The position numbers and the translations under genes are program-made. Of a stretch of DNA of 64,000 nucleotides, positions 17,504 to 27,461 are shown piece after piece. Origin of the DNA: Mycolicibacterium vinylchloridicum (GTDB taxonomy: Bacteria > Actinomycetota > Actinomycetes > Mycobacteriales > Mycobacteriaceae); assembly GCF_013404075.1 (NCBI RefSeq), contig NZ_JACBJQ010000014.1, positions 82,672 through 146,671 on the forward strand, given 5' to 3'. Under the pieces are notes generated by a model that saw nothing but the letters and a program-made list of their open reading frames with translations, searched no databases and was not told the DNA's origin. How positions within the stretch are numbered: position 1 is the first letter of the stretch; each line of letters starts with the position of its first letter.

Positions 17504-18595
17504 ATGCCAACGAAGCCCAAGGTCCCACCGGCACGAGTCGTGCGGGTCGTCGAGCGGGTCCGGTCCGAACTGTCGCGACTGAGTCGACGGATGGTTCCGC
17601 CACCGGCCGAAATGCTGGAACTGATGCTGGGAACGTGGGTGTCACAGGCTATCCAGGCCGCGGCCGCCCTGGGCATCGCCGACGCCCTGGCCGAGGGGCC
17701 GCTACCGGCAACCGAGCTCGCCAAGCGTGTCGATGCGAATTCCGACGCGGTGGACCGGCTGATGCGGGCACTGGTCAGCCGTGGCGTGTTCCGGCGGCAC
17801 CGCGACGGCCGCTATGGGCTGAACGCGCTTGCCGACACGCTGCGCTCGGACTCGGAGACATCGATGCGCGCGGCGGGATTGTTCTACGGATCCCGCCAGC
17901 AGCGTGAGCACTGGACTCACCTGCTCGACGCGGTCAAGACCGGCAAGCCGGTCGTCGAGTCGTTGCGCGGGAAAGAGTTCTTCGAATACCTGGGTGACGA
18001 CCCGGAGTTCGCGGGGTTGTTCAACGACGCGATGACGAGTATCTCGGAGATGGCGATGCAGCCCGTGGTGGCCGGGTACGACTTCAGCCGCTACCCGACG
18101 ATCGTCGACGTGGGTGGCGGCCACGGCCGGCTGCTGGCGGCGATACTGGATTCCGCGCCTACGGCGCGCGGGGTTCTCTACGACATGCCGGATGTCGTCG
18201 CCGATGCGCCGAAGCTGCTCGCGGAGTTCGGGCTCAGCGAGCGGGTAACCGTGCAGGGCGGCTCGTTCTTCGAGAACGTGCCCGGCGGCGGCGACGCCTA
18301 CGTGATGAAGAACATCATCCACGATTGGGCTGAGGAGCAGGCGCTTTCGATCCTGCGCAATGTGCGGGCGGCGATCAAACCTGGCGCCACGTTGCTGCTG
18401 CTCGAGTTCGTCATCCCGGATCACGACGGCGACTTCGTCGGCAAATGGGTCGACCTCGAGATGCTGGTGGTCGCCGGCGGCCGGGAACGCACCGCCGAGC
18501 AATACCGGGCGCTGCTGGCCAAGGCCGGCTTCCGGATGACCGGCGTGGTGCAGACCGCGGCCCCGATCAGTGTCGTGGAAGCGGTACCGGCGTAG
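17504..18595 (+). CDS. SAM-dependent O-methyltransferase (methyltransferase family 2)
   Basis: A 363-aa methyltransferase with an N-terminal dimerization winged-helix domain (LGIADALAEGPLPATELAKRV, about residues 50-75) and a C-terminal Rossmann SAM-binding domain. Motif I is VDVGGGHGRLL near residue 200, followed by YDMPDV and the GGSFFENVPGGGDAYVMKNIIHDW segment characteristic of acetylserotonin/hydroxyneurotransmitter-type and polyketide O-methyltransferases. A GAGGGGAA site lies about 10 nt before ATG 17504. It follows rarA by 25 bp but has no obvious functional link. Substrate unknown. Its 3' end overlaps the convergent gene by 29 nt. Confidence 0.9.
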   Translation: MPTKPKVPPARVVRVVERVRSELSRLSRRMVPPPAEMLELMLGTWVSQAIQAAAALGIADALAEGPLPATELAKRVDANSDAVDRLMRALVSRGVFRRHRDGRYGLNALADTLRSDSETSMRAAGLFYGSRQQREHWTHLLDAVKTGKPVVESLRGKEFFEYLGDDPEFAGLFNDAMTSISEMAMQPVVAGYDFSRYPTIVDVGGGHGRLLAAILDSAPTARGVLYDMPDVVADAPKLLAEFGLSERVTVQGGSFFENVPGGGDAYVMKNIIHDWAEEQALSILRNVRAAIKPGATLLLLEFVIPDHDGDFVGKWVDLEMLVVAGGRERTAEQYRALLAKAGFRMTGVVQTAAPISVVEAVPA

Positions 18596-19223
18596 GGCTG
18601 GCTTGCGCCCGGGTGCGCAGACCGCGCAGCATCCCGCGTTCCATCACGAAGTGCACGATGTCGAAGCTGGTGATCCCGACCGCGCCGCCGGTGCCGCGGG
18701 CCAGCAGCCGAGTCCGGCCCTGCTGCGGCCGCAGATAGAAGGCCCACGATCCAAAGGCCTTCTCGCCGCGCTGCACCCGCTCGTAGTCGTGGTCGGACAT
18801 CAGCACCAGATGCGACTTGGGCACCACCTCGGCGACGAGCTGCCGGGCCCGCTGACCGTAGCGGCGGGCCAGCCAGACGGTGTCGCCGGCCTGGAGCTCC
18901 TGCCATTCCGGGTGAATGACATCGGCGTTGTGCATCCGTGCACCGACCATCCGCTCGAGGAAGTCGTAACTGTAGAAACCGCCGCGGTCCTCGCCGATCT
19001 GAGCCAGCCACGGCCATACCTGCTCGACCGGGGCGTCGATGGTGATTCCGCGGGTGGTGCGCGGCGCGCCCGGTTCCACCAACGCGTCGCCGGGCAGTTC
19101 GGCGGCGATCTCCTCGGCGGTGGCACCCCAGGTGTACAGCTTCGGTCGCACACCCCACCGATACACCCCGGCGATTCCCGCCGCCGCCATCCCGGCGGCC
19201 AGTGCCGGCCTCTGCTTGCCCAT
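18567..19223 (-). CDS. SRPBCC-fold hypothetical protein with N-terminal hydrophobic segment
   Basis: A 218-aa protein. An N-terminal hydrophobic stretch (ALAAGMAAAGIAGVY, about residues 6-22) could be a membrane anchor. The next part, RGITIDAPVEQVWPWLAQIGEDRGGFYSY, is the typical opening of START/SRPBCC (polyketide-cyclase-like) proteins that bind hydrophobic ligands. The start ATG 19223 (MGKQRPA) was chosen over an upstream in-frame start at 19289, which would overlap the next gene's stop. Ligand and role are unknown. It may be co-transcribed with the gene at 19286-19906, 62 nt upstream. Confidence 0.78.
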   Translation of the reverse strand: MGKQRPALAAGMAAAGIAGVYRWGVRPKLYTWGATAEEIAAELPGDALVEPGAPRTTRGITIDAPVEQVWPWLAQIGEDRGGFYSYDFLERMVGARMHNADVIHPEWQELQAGDTVWLARRYGQRARQLVAEVVPKSHLVLMSDHDYERVQRGEKAFGSWAFYLRPQQGRTRLLARGTGGAVGITSFDIVHFVMERGMLRGLRTRAQASPTPVPLPRH

Positions 19224-19285
19224 GCCCGAGACCGTAGTCCCGGTGCCGGCCACGGGGGAGAGACTTTGGTCCTTGTCCTTGTGTC

Positions 19286-19906
19286 TCAAGCCATTTCGGG
19301 CACCCGCAGGTGTGCGAGCGTCAATTCGAATTCACCGACGTCGAGCTGATCGGCGCCCAGATCGCGGAGCAGCGCGGTCCGCAATGACCGGGCCGCATCG
19401 CGGCTGCGCTCCATCGCGTCCTGGCTGTCGTAGGTCGTCGAGACCACCGCCCGGCCGGTGCCCCGATCGCTCATCAGGCTGCTACTGCAGAACCCGTCGA
19501 GCTGCTCGATCTCCGGCAGCACCGTCGTCTTGTAGAACTCGAGTGCCCGGTCGAACTGGTCGGGCCTGACCTTGAGCCAGGTGGCCCGTACGCAGGCACC
19601 GTCCGACGATCGGTGATCGCGGTGCAGCGCCGCGATCTGCCATTCGTCCACCGATGTGGTGGCGCTGAACGCCTTTGCCGCGCGGGCGCGCAGTGGGCGC
19701 ACCTGGTCCGCGCTGGATTGCATGGCCGCCATGTCCTCCCAGGCCGTGGTGGCGATGCAGCGGCCCGACTCGCGGTCCGCCAGAAGTGACATGCCGACGC
19801 ATCCGGTCATGCCCTGCAGCGTCGGCATCACCTCGTCACGGAACATGGCAATCCCGGCGTCGATGCACTCGGGGCGCGCGACAAACGTGGTAGAGCGTGC
19901 GTGCAC
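19286..19906 (-). CDS. Rv2557/Rv2558-like protein, tandem ABM-type (dimeric ferredoxin-like) domains
   Basis: A 206-aa protein made of two similar halves, each resembling an antibiotic-biosynthesis-monooxygenase (ABM) beta-alpha-beta domain. Half 1 has [22 protein letters not shown] followed by [24 protein letters not shown]; half 2 has [21 protein letters not shown] then [24 protein letters not shown]. The parallel RESGR/RGTGR motifs suggest internal duplication. Size and position next to rarA, yjbQ and alaS match the starvation-associated M. tuberculosis Rv2557/Rv2558 pair, of which only one copy is present here. Biochemical role unknown. Confidence 0.8.
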   Translation of the reverse strand: MHARSTTFVARPECIDAGIAMFRDEVMPTLQGMTGCVGMSLLADRESGRCIATTAWEDMAAMQSSADQVRPLRARAAKAFSATTSVDEWQIAALHRDHRSSDGACVRATWLKVRPDQFDRALEFYKTTVLPEIEQLDGFCSSSLMSDRGTGRAVVSTTYDSQDAMERSRDAARSLRTALLRDLGADQLDVGEFELTLAHLRVPEMA

Positions 19907-20165
19907 GGTCCACCCCCTTCGACTCGGGGCAGCGCCCCGGTGGCGCCACCGGCACTCCTCACCTTCCTCCGCCAGCGCCGCCGGGGCAATCGTCGAGCAG
20001 ATATTTCAATGCTGCGACCCGCGGCTTGGGCGGCCCGCAGCGCTCGGTGTCCGGCCGGAAAGAAGTTGAGTAGACCACTACGCTACTGCGGCCCGTAGCA
20101 GCGCCGCAGACTTGGCTGACATGCACCGCGCGGGGTGGATCGCGGCGTGCCGGGAGGAGAGATCG

Positions 20166-21647
20166 ATGTCTGTCGTCAGTTCATCTGCTAGCACCCCGCG
20201 CGAAGCCAGGACGGAGCACTGTGAAGTCTGCATCGTCGGCGCGGGCCTCACCGGACTCAACGCACTTTTCGTCGCCAGCCGCTACCTGTCTCGCGGTGAG
20301 CGAGTCATCCTGGTGGACCGGCGGGAACGTGTCGGCGGCATGTGGATCGACACCTATCCATATGTGCGCCTGCACCAGCCGCATCCGATGTTCACCGCGG
20401 GGAACATCGGATGGACGCTCGGTCAGGATCCCTCCTACCTGGCGACGAAGACCGAGGTGCTCGATCACTTCCAGTACTGCCTCGACGTGATCCGGCAGCG
20501 CATCCGCGTCGAGGAGTTCTTCGGCTGGGAGGTCGAATCGCACGATGAAATCGACGGGACGGTGCGGATCGACTGTCACTCTTCGGGCGGCCAGCGCATG
20601 GTCATCGAGGCCGACCAGCTGATCAATGCGATCGGCTTCCAAGTCAAGCCCAACGAGCCACTCGAGGTCTCGAGCCACCGGATCTTGTCGGTGTCTCCCG
20701 ACTTCTGCGATATGCGCAGCGATGAGATGAGGAGTAGCGGAGCCCCGGTGTGGATCATCGGAGGCGGTAAGACCGCGATGGACACCGCTCACACGTTGAT
20801 CACCGAATATCCCGGTCGGGAGGTGAACCTTGTGGCGGGCTCCGGAACGTACTTCATCAACCGGGACCGGTTCTTCCCGACCGGGGTCCGGCGCTGGTGG
20901 CAGGGCAAGTCTTTCACGGCTCTCGCCACGGAAGTGACCCGCCGGTTCGACGGCACCAACGAATCGGCCGTCGCGGATTGGTTCCGCCCCACCTACGGCA
21001 CGTGGGTGACACCCCAGGCCGGCAATTTCCTTCTCGGCGTGTTGTCCAACTCCGAGAACAATGCGATCGCCGCGGGCTTGAACGATGTGATCATGGATCA
21101 TCTGGTGGATGTCGTGGACCGCAACGGGGCAACGGATTTGGTATTCCGCAGCGGCTCCACCAAGGCGATCGAGCCGGGCAGCTGGATCGTCAATTGCACG
21201 GGATATTTCACCAAGGCAGTCGACCGCCCTTACGTGCCCTACGTGTCGCGCGGCGGGTCGGTGCTGTCGATCGAACCGCGGTCGATGACCCTCCAGTTGA
21301 TGTCGTTCATGGGCTACTTCATGACCCATCTGCTGATGCTGGACAAGATCAGGGGCGTTCCCCTGTACGAACTCGACGCGATGGACCTACGGCACAAATC
21401 GAATGCCGCGTTTGCCTATACCGTGTTCTCGCTCGCCCAGTACAACCTCAGCCTCATCTTGGACGCGGTGCCGCTCAAGGTGTTCTCCGACTGCGGGCTC
21501 GACTTCAATCGCTGGTTTCCGGCGCCGCGGCAACTCGCGGGGACTGCCCAGTTCGCGCTGACGCACCGACGCGGGCGTGAGCACCTACGCCACACTCTTG
21601 ACACCGTGCGCGACCGGTTTGACGTTCGGTGCGGCCCACTGGTCTAA
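20166..21647 (+). CDS. FAD-dependent NAD(P)-binding oxidoreductase (flavoprotein monooxygenase-like)
   Basis: A 493-aa flavoprotein. GAGLTG at residues 25-30 is the FAD Rossmann motif; ERVGGMW (about 57-63) is the conserved segment that follows the second strand. A second dinucleotide-binding motif, IIGGGKTAMD (about 198-207), should bind NADPH. This architecture matches flavin-containing and Baeyer-Villiger-type monooxygenases, but I do not see a clear FxGxxxHxxxW fingerprint, so the reaction is uncertain. I chose ATG 20166 with GGAGGAGA about 8 nt upstream; the frame is open back to 20112. It is convergent with the next gene, with interlocked stops CTAA (21644-21647). Confidence 0.82.
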   Translation: MSVVSSSASTPREARTEHCEVCIVGAGLTGLNALFVASRYLSRGERVILVDRRERVGGMWIDTYPYVRLHQPHPMFTAGNIGWTLGQDPSYLATKTEVLDHFQYCLDVIRQRIRVEEFFGWEVESHDEIDGTVRIDCHSSGGQRMVIEADQLINAIGFQVKPNEPLEVSSHRILSVSPDFCDMRSDEMRSSGAPVWIIGGGKTAMDTAHTLITEYPGREVNLVAGSGTYFINRDRFFPTGVRRWWQGKSFTALATEVTRRFDGTNESAVADWFRPTYGTWVTPQAGNFLLGVLSNSENNAIAAGLNDVIMDHLVDVVDRNGATDLVFRSGSTKAIEPGSWIVNCTGYFTKAVDRPYVPYVSRGGSVLSIEPRSMTLQLMSFMGYFMTHLLMLDKIRGVPLYELDAMDLRHKSNAAFAYTVFSLAQYNLSLILDAVPLKVFSDCGLDFNRWFPAPRQLAGTAQFALTHRRGREHLRHTLDTVRDRFDVRCGPLV

Positions 21648-22501
21648 CGGGCCGGCCCCACGGCATGCGCGGCGAACCAGTCGAGCAAGAGCTCGGCCAC
21701 TCGATCCGGCGCCTCGTCGAGGATCCAGTGCGAGACACCCTCGAAGACCTCGAAGCGGTACTCGGCGGCAACGTAGTTGCCGCAGTTCCTCGCGCCCTTT
21801 TCGAGCAATGCGACGTCGCCGTCACTCCACAGGAACATCGTCGGCACGGTGACTTTGATCCGGTTGTCGCCCATGCGGGCCAGCGGTATTGCCCGGTACC
21901 AGTTGAGCGCCGCAGTCAACGCACCCGGTTCCGTCATCGCCGCTGCCTCGGCTTCCACCAGCTGTGGCGCGTGCTGTGATCGCGACGAGAGGAATCCCGA
22001 CAGCGTGAATTCTCCCCGTCCCCGCCGCAGGTACCACTCCGGTAGCCAGGGCAGCTGGAAGAAATAGATGTACCAGGACGCCAGTCCCTGGCGGCTGGTG
22101 AGCATCGATTTGAGGAACGCCCACGGGTGAGGCACCGACATCGGCGTCACGCTTAGCAGACGGTCAGGGAACCGCTGAGCCATCCGCCACGCTACGTTGG
22201 CGCCCCAGTCATGGCCCACCAAATGCACCCGCTGCGCACCGGCGGCGTCGATGAGTGCCCGCACATCACCGGCGAGGAGGTCGCCGCGATAGTCCCGACG
22301 ACGCCGCGGGCGGGCACCGGGCGAATACCCGCGTTGCCGCGGGGCCAGGCAGCGGTAACCCTTCGCGGTCAACGCGGGGATGATCGACTGCCACATCGTG
22401 TTCTGCTCCGGAAACCCATGGAGCAACACGACGACCGGTCCGTCAGTGGGTCCTGCGTCGATGACGTCGAACACGAGCTCGCCGTTGCGAAACTGGTCCA
22501 T
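21644..22501 (-). CDS. Alpha/beta hydrolase, epoxide hydrolase-like
   Basis: A 285-aa alpha/beta hydrolase. The oxyanion-side motif HGFPEQ is at residues 28-33 and the nucleophile elbow is GHDWG, with Asp98 as the nucleophile. An Asp nucleophile points to epoxide hydrolase or haloalkane dehalogenase type chemistry rather than an esterase. The general-base histidine is probably in GVSHWI near the C terminus, and an acid in LWSDGD. M. tuberculosis has several Eph proteins of this kind. Natural substrate unknown. Confidence 0.87.
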   Translation of the reverse strand: MDQFRNGELVFDVIDAGPTDGPVVVLLHGFPEQNTMWQSIIPALTAKGYRCLAPRQRGYSPGARPRRRRDYRGDLLAGDVRALIDAAGAQRVHLVGHDWGANVAWRMAQRFPDRLLSVTPMSVPHPWAFLKSMLTSRQGLASWYIYFFQLPWLPEWYLRRGRGEFTLSGFLSSRSQHAPQLVEAEAAAMTEPGALTAALNWYRAIPLARMGDNRIKVTVPTMFLWSDGDVALLEKGARNCGNYVAAEYRFEVFEGVSHWILDEAPDRVAELLLDWFAAHAVGPAR

Positions 22502-22543
22502 CGGCGCAGCGTAGCGATTCCACTTCGGTGACCACTTCGATTC

Positions 22544-22966
22544 ATGGCCCGTAGGCTGGGAATTGTGGACACCGCTGTGCTCGACGTCGACAGCTCACGG
22601 CGTCGGATCGTCGACCTCACCGGCGAGGTGCGGTCGTTCTGCCGCGGTCGCGGTGACGGGCTGTGCAACGTGTTCGTCCCACATGCCACCGCCGGCGTCG
22701 CGATCATCGAGACCGGGGCCGGTTCCGACGACGATTTGGTCGACACCCTCGAGCGGCTGTTGCCGCGTGACGACGGGTACCGGCACTCGCACGGCTCGCC
22801 CGGCCACGGAGCCGATCACGTGCTACCGGCCATCGTCTCGCCGTCGGTGACGCTGCCGGTCGGCGACGGCAGTCCACTGCTGGGCACCTGGCAGAGCGTG
22901 GTGCTGGTGGACCTGAATCGGGACAACCCGCGCCGATCGGTTCGGCTGAGCTTCGTGCGCGGGTAG
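22544..22966 (+). CDS. YjbQ/UPF0047 family protein (Rv2556c ortholog)
   Basis: A 133-140-aa protein of the YjbQ (UPF0047) family, sometimes named secondary thiamine-phosphate synthase. Conserved parts are FVPHATAGVAIIETG, the DD acidic run, the histidine-rich GYRHSHGSPGHGADHVLPAI, and GTWQSVVLVDLN, which would form a metal site. The start is uncertain: ATG 22544 gives 140 aa, while GTG 22565 gives 133 aa, closer to the family length and preceded by GGGA. It lies directly upstream of alaS, as in M. tuberculosis. The physiological role is unclear. Confidence 0.88.
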   Translation: MARRLGIVDTAVLDVDSSRRRIVDLTGEVRSFCRGRGDGLCNVFVPHATAGVAIIETGAGSDDDLVDTLERLLPRDDGYRHSHGSPGHGADHVLPAIVSPSVTLPVGDGSPLLGTWQSVVLVDLNRDNPRRSVRLSFVRG

Positions 22967-23030
22967 CCCGAGGTAGACGACCGGTAATGTGGTGCGGTCG
23001 AAGCGTCAGACCCGAACGCGAGGAAAGCCA

Positions 23031-25727
23031 GTGCAGACACACGAGATCAGGAAGCGGTTCCTGGATCATTTCGTGAAGGCAGGTCACACCGAGGTGCCGA
23101 GTGCCTCGGTGATCCTCGACGACCCGAACCTGCTATTCGTCAATGCCGGCATGGTGCAGTTCGTGCCGTTCTTCCTCGGGCAGCGCACGCCGCCGTACGC
23201 GACGGCCACCAGCATCCAGAAATGCATCCGCACCCCCGACATCGACGAGGTCGGCATCACCACCCGCCACAACACCTTCTTCCAGATGGCGGGCAACTTC
23301 TCGTTCGGTGACTACTTCAAGCGCCGGGCCATCGAGCTGGCGTGGTCGTTGCTGACCACATCGGTCGACGACGGCGGCTACGGTTTCGACCCGCAGCGGC
23401 TGTGGGCGACGGTCTTCTACGACGACGACGAGGCCGTGCAGCTGTGGCAGGAGGTCGCCGGACTGCCGATCGAGCGCATCCAGCGCCGCGGGATGGCCGA
23501 CAACTACTGGTCGATGGGCATCCCCGGGCCGTGCGGTCCGTGCTCGGAGATCTACTACGACCGCGGCCCGGAGTACGGCGTGGAGGGCGGCCCGGAAGCC
23601 GACGAGAACCGCTACATCGAGATCTGGAATCTCGTGTTCATGCAGAACGAGCGCGGCGAAGGCACCAGCAAGGACGACTTCGAGATCCTGGGCCCGTTGC
23701 CGCGCAAGAACATTGACACCGGCATGGGTGTGGAGCGCATCGCCTGCCTGCTGCAGAACGTCGACAACGTCTACGAGACCGATCTGCTGCGGCCCGTCAT
23801 CGACAACGTGGAGGCCCACGCGCCACGCGGTTATGGCCAGGGCAGCCACTCCGACGACGTCCGCTACCGCGTCATCGCCGACCACAGCCGCACCGCGGCG
23901 ATCATCATCGGCGACGGCGTCACGCCCGGCAACGAGGGCCGCGGCTACGTGCTGCGCCGGTTGCTGCGCCGCATCATCCGGGCGGCCAAGCTGCTGGGTG
24001 TCGAGCAGCCGATCATGGCCGAGCTGATGGTCACCGTGCGCGACGCGATGGGGCCGTCGTATCCGGAACTGGTCACCGACTTCGATCGCATCCAGCGCAT
24101 CGCGGTGGCCGAGGAGACGGCGTTCAACCGGACGCTGGCCTCGGGTTCCAAGCTGTTCGAGGAAGCCGCCGCCGCGACCAAGGCCACCGGCAAGACCGTG
24201 CTGGGCGGTTCGGAGGCCTTCACCCTGCACGACACCTACGGCTTCCCGATCGAGCTGACCCTGGAGATGGCCGCCGAGGCCGGCCTGAGCGTCGACGAGC
24301 TCGGCTTCCGTGAGCTGATGGCCGAGCAGCGCCGCCGTGCCAAGGCCGACGCCGCCGCCCGCAAGCACGCCCATGCCGACCTGTCCGCATTCCGGGAGCT
24401 GGTCGACGCCGGGCCGACGGAGTTCACCGGGTTCGACGAGCTCACCTCCGAAGCGCGGATTCTCGGCATCTTCGTCGACGGTAAGCGGGTGCCGGTGGTG
24501 GCGCATGGTGGTCGCGAGCAGGCTGCCGAGCGCATCGAAATCGTGCTCGACCGCACCCCGCTGTACGCCGAATCCGGCGGGCAGATTGCCGACGCCGGCT
24601 GGATCAGCGGCACCGGCGGCAGCGGCGCGGCCAAGGCCGCCGTCACCGACGTGCAGAAGATCGCCAAGACGCTGTGGGTGCACCGGGTCAACGTCGAGTC
24701 CGGCGAGTTCGTCGAGGGCGACACCGTCACCGCGGCCGTCGACCCGGACTGGCGTCACGGCGCCACCCAGGGCCATTCCGGCACCCACATGGTGCACGCA
24801 GCCCTACGACAAGTGTTGGGGCCCAATGCCGTTCAGGCTGGATCGCTGAATCGTCCGGGGTACCTGCGGTTCGACTTCAACTACCAGGGCGCCTTGAGTG
24901 ACGAGCAGCGCGCTCAGGTCGAGGAAGTCACCAACGAGGCGGTGCAGGCCGACTTCGAGGTGCACACCTTCAACGAGAAGCTGGAGAAGGCCAAGGCCAT
25001 GGGCGCCATGGCGATGTTCGGCGAGTCCTATCCCGACGAGGTCCGCGTCGTCGAGATCGGCGGCCCGTTCTCGCTGGAACTGTGCGGCGGCACGCACGTG
25101 CACAACTCGGCCCAGATCGGACCGGTCACCATCCTGGGTGAGTCGTCGGTCGGTTCTGGAGTACGCCGCGTCGAGGCCTACGTCGGTCTGGATTCGTTCC
25201 GCCACCTGGCCAAGGAACGTGCGCTGATGGCCGGGCTCGCCTCGTCGCTGAAGGTGCCGTCCGAAGAGGTGCCGGCCCGCGTCGCGACCCTCGTCGAGAA
25301 GCTCAAGTCCGCCGAGAAGGAACTCGACAGGATCCGACTGGCCACCGCGAAGGCGGCCGGGGCGAACGCCGCCGCCGGCGCCGAGCAGGTGGGTAAGGTT
25401 CGTCTTGTGGCGCAACGGATGTCAGCCGGGATGACCGCCGGTGATCTGCGCTCCCTGGTCGGCGACATCCGCGGCAAGCTCGGTTCCGAGCCCGGAGTCG
25501 TGGTGCTCATCTCCGAAGGTGACGACGGCAGCGTGCCGTTCGTGGTCGCTACCAATCCGGCCGCGCAGGACGCCGGCTTCAGCGCCAACGAACTGATCAA
25601 GCAGATCGCCTCGGCCGTCGACGGGCGGGGCGGCGGCAAGGCCGACCTGGCTCAGGGGTCCGGTAAGAACGCGGCCGGAATCGATGCGGCACTGGGGGCG
25701 GTTCGCGCAGAGATCGCGCGGAGCTAG
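23031..25727 (+). CDS. alaS: Alanyl-tRNA synthetase
   Basis: An 898-aa alanyl-tRNA synthetase, full length. The catalytic core is N-terminal ([20 protein letters not shown] near residue 80, a class II motif). The editing domain carries the zinc ligands His582 and His586 (HSGTH) and Cys685 and His689 (CGGTH). The C-terminal DHHA1/C-Ala part follows to the end. It charges tRNA-Ala in the cytoplasm. I chose GTG 23031 ([10 protein letters not shown]), preceded by AGGAAAG, rather than the longer open frame from 22989. ruvX, mltG, aroE and the prepilin peptidase gene follow closely, probably in one transcription unit. Confidence 0.97.
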   Translation: MQTHEIRKRFLDHFVKAGHTEVPSASVILDDPNLLFVNAGMVQFVPFFLGQRTPPYATATSIQKCIRTPDIDEVGITTRHNTFFQMAGNFSFGDYFKRRAIELAWSLLTTSVDDGGYGFDPQRLWATVFYDDDEAVQLWQEVAGLPIERIQRRGMADNYWSMGIPGPCGPCSEIYYDRGPEYGVEGGPEADENRYIEIWNLVFMQNERGEGTSKDDFEILGPLPRKNIDTGMGVERIACLLQNVDNVYETDLLRPVIDNVEAHAPRGYGQGSHSDDVRYRVIADHSRTAAIIIGDGVTPGNEGRGYVLRRLLRRIIRAAKLLGVEQPIMAELMVTVRDAMGPSYPELVTDFDRIQRIAVAEETAFNRTLASGSKLFEEAAAATKATGKTVLGGSEAFTLHDTYGFPIELTLEMAAEAGLSVDELGFRELMAEQRRRAKADAAARKHAHADLSAFRELVDAGPTEFTGFDELTSEARILGIFVDGKRVPVVAHGGREQAAERIEIVLDRTPLYAESGGQIADAGWISGTGGSGAAKAAVTDVQKIAKTLWVHRVNVESGEFVEGDTVTAAVDPDWRHGATQGHSGTHMVHAALRQVLGPNAVQAGSLNRPGYLRFDFNYQGALSDEQRAQVEEVTNEAVQADFEVHTFNEKLEKAKAMGAMAMFGESYPDEVRVVEIGGPFSLELCGGTHVHNSAQIGPVTILGESSVGSGVRRVEAYVGLDSFRHLAKERALMAGLASSLKVPSEEVPARVATLVEKLKSAEKELDRIRLATAKAAGANAAAGAEQVGKVRLVAQRMSAGMTAGDLRSLVGDIRGKLGSEPGVVVLISEGDDGSVPFVVATNPAAQDAGFSANELIKQIASAVDGRGGGKADLAQGSGKNAAGIDAALGAVRAEIARS

Positions 25728-25732
25728 CCTCC

Positions 25733-26236
25733 GTGCTCTCCGCACAGAACCGTGTGCCCGACCGGCCCGGCGCAGATGATCCCGGGCGGGGCCGTCGGCT
25801 CGGCATAGACGTGGGAACTGTGCGGATCGGGGTGGCGGTCAGCGACCCCGACGGAATCTTGGCGACCCCGGTGGAAACAGTGCGGCGCGAGCGCACCGGC
25901 AAGCATCTGCGCCGGCTGACCGCGCTGGTCTCCGAGCTCGACATCGTCGAAGTGATCGTCGGGTTGCCGCGCACGCTCGCCGACCGCGCCGGGACGTCGG
26001 CACAGGACGCGGTCGACGTGGCCGACGCGCTCGCCGGGCGGATCGCCCCGGTGCCGGTGCGGTTGGCCGATGAAAGGTTGACGACGGTGGTGGCGCAGCG
26101 GTCGCTGCGCGAGGCAGGCGTGCGCGCCAAGGCTGCGCGCTCAGTGATCGACCAGGCTGCCGCGGTCGGGATTCTGCAAGGTTGGCTCGATCAGCGCCGC
26201 AATGCTGCGGCCGGCACCGGGAGCGGCGATGCGTGA
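25733..26236 (+). CDS. ruvX: RuvX/YqgF Holliday-junction-resolvase-like / pre-16S rRNA nuclease
   Basis: A 167-aa RNase H-fold protein of the YqgF family. The first strand holds the catalytic Asp in [28 protein letters not shown] and the ADERLTT motif supply the other acidic residues, and the terminal [17 protein letters not shown] segment matches the family. YqgF is linked to 16S rRNA 5'-end maturation and was earlier proposed as a Holliday-junction resolvase. GTG 25733 starts 5 nt after alaS and the 3' end overlaps mltG by 8 nt. The Rv2554c ortholog by position. Confidence 0.93.
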   Translation: MLSAQNRVPDRPGADDPGRGRRLGIDVGTVRIGVAVSDPDGILATPVETVRRERTGKHLRRLTALVSELDIVEVIVGLPRTLADRAGTSAQDAVDVADALAGRIAPVPVRLADERLTTVVAQRSLREAGVRAKAARSVIDQAAAVGILQGWLDQRRNAAAGTGSGDA

Positions 26237-27461
26237 CGATTACGACGACCGCTCGGGCCCGGTGGCGGTCGGTCCGCCGAGGCGAAAGATGAGTCGCCTC
26301 GAACGGGTTCGGGCGCGGCGAAACCGTAACCGCCGCAGGATGATCGGCGCCGCTGCGGTGTCGCTGCTGATCATCGTGGTGGTGGCCGCCGTGTACCTGG
26401 GCGGCAAGCTGTTCAGTGGCAGCTCCGGAGAGTATGCCGGCGAGGGCAAGGACGACGTGGTGATCCAGGTCCACGAGGGCGACTCCACCACCCAGATCGG
26501 GCAGACACTGCGCGACAAGAACGTCGTCTCCAACGTCAAGGGATTCGTCGACGCGGCGAAGGACAACGCCGCGATCGCGGCCATCCAGCCGGGGTTCTAC
26601 TCGGTGCGCACCGAGATGGCGGCGTCGGCGGCCGTGCAGCGCCTGGCCGACCCGCACAACCGGGTGGGCAAGCTGGTCATCCCCGAGGGCCGTCAGCTCG
26701 ACGACGTCGCCGAGGTCGGCACGGGCAGGGTGACCGACGGCATCTTCGCCTTGATCTCGAAGGCCACGTGCGTGCCGATGAACGGCGGCCAGAAATGCGT
26801 GGCGGCCGAGGATCTGCGCAAGGCGGCTGAGCAGGCACCGCCCGAGCAGCTGAACGTCCCGCAATGGGCGACGCAACCGGTGACCTCGCTCGGCAAGAAC
26901 CATCGCCGCCTGGAAGGGCTGGTCGCCCCGGGCACCTGGAACGTCGACCCGTCGGCAACGCCGCAGGAGATCCTGGCCAAGCTGGTCGGCCAGAGCGTCG
27001 ACCACTACGTCGCCGGCGGCCTGCTGGACACCGCGACAGCGATGAATATGTCGCCGTACCAGATCCTGGTCGTCGGATCGCTGGTTCAGCGCGAGGCCAA
27101 GCCGCACGACTTCGCAAAGGTCGCACGGGTGATCTATAACCGGCTGGCGGTGCCGCAGAAGCTGGAATTCGATTCGACGGTCAACTACGCCCTGGATCGC
27201 CAGGAAGTCGCCACCACCGACGCCGACCGGGCCCAGGTGACGCCGTGGAACACCTACGCAATGGAGGGGTTGCCCGCGACGCCGATCTGCTCACCCGGTG
27301 ACGAGGCACTGGCAGCGGCCGAGCGGCCCGAACCGGGGGACTGGTTGTACTTCGTGACCGTGGACAAAGACGGCACTACCCTGTTCACCCGCGACTACCA
27401 GCAGCACCTGGCGAACATCGAACTGGCCAAGCGCAACGGCGTGCTCGACTCGGCACGCTAG
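26229..27461 (+). CDS. mltG: Endolytic murein transglycosylase MltG (YceG-like)
   Basis: A 410-aa single-pass membrane protein. The N terminus is Arg-rich and cytoplasmic ([15 protein letters not shown]), followed by a transmembrane segment ([20 protein letters not shown], about residues 40-60) and an external LysM-like plus YceG domain. The catalytic glutamate is likely Glu289 in SLVQREA, the counterpart of the conserved SIIEKE motif; IYNRL and STVNYAL follow. MltG cuts nascent glycan strands and sets peptidoglycan chain length. ATG 26229 overlaps ruvX; the stop overlaps the aroE GTG by 1 nt. Rv2553c ortholog. Confidence 0.94.
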   Translation: MRDDYDDRSGPVAVGPPRRKMSRLERVRARRNRNRRRMIGAAAVSLLIIVVVAAVYLGGKLFSGSSGEYAGEGKDDVVIQVHEGDSTTQIGQTLRDKNVVSNVKGFVDAAKDNAAIAAIQPGFYSVRTEMAASAAVQRLADPHNRVGKLVIPEGRQLDDVAEVGTGRVTDGIFALISKATCVPMNGGQKCVAAEDLRKAAEQAPPEQLNVPQWATQPVTSLGKNHRRLEGLVAPGTWNVDPSATPQEILAKLVGQSVDHYVAGGLLDTATAMNMSPYQILVVGSLVQREAKPHDFAKVARVIYNRLAVPQKLEFDSTVNYALDRQEVATTDADRAQVTPWNTYAMEGLPATPICSPGDEALAAAERPEPGDWLYFVTVDKDGTTLFTRDYQQHLANIELAKRNGVLDSAR

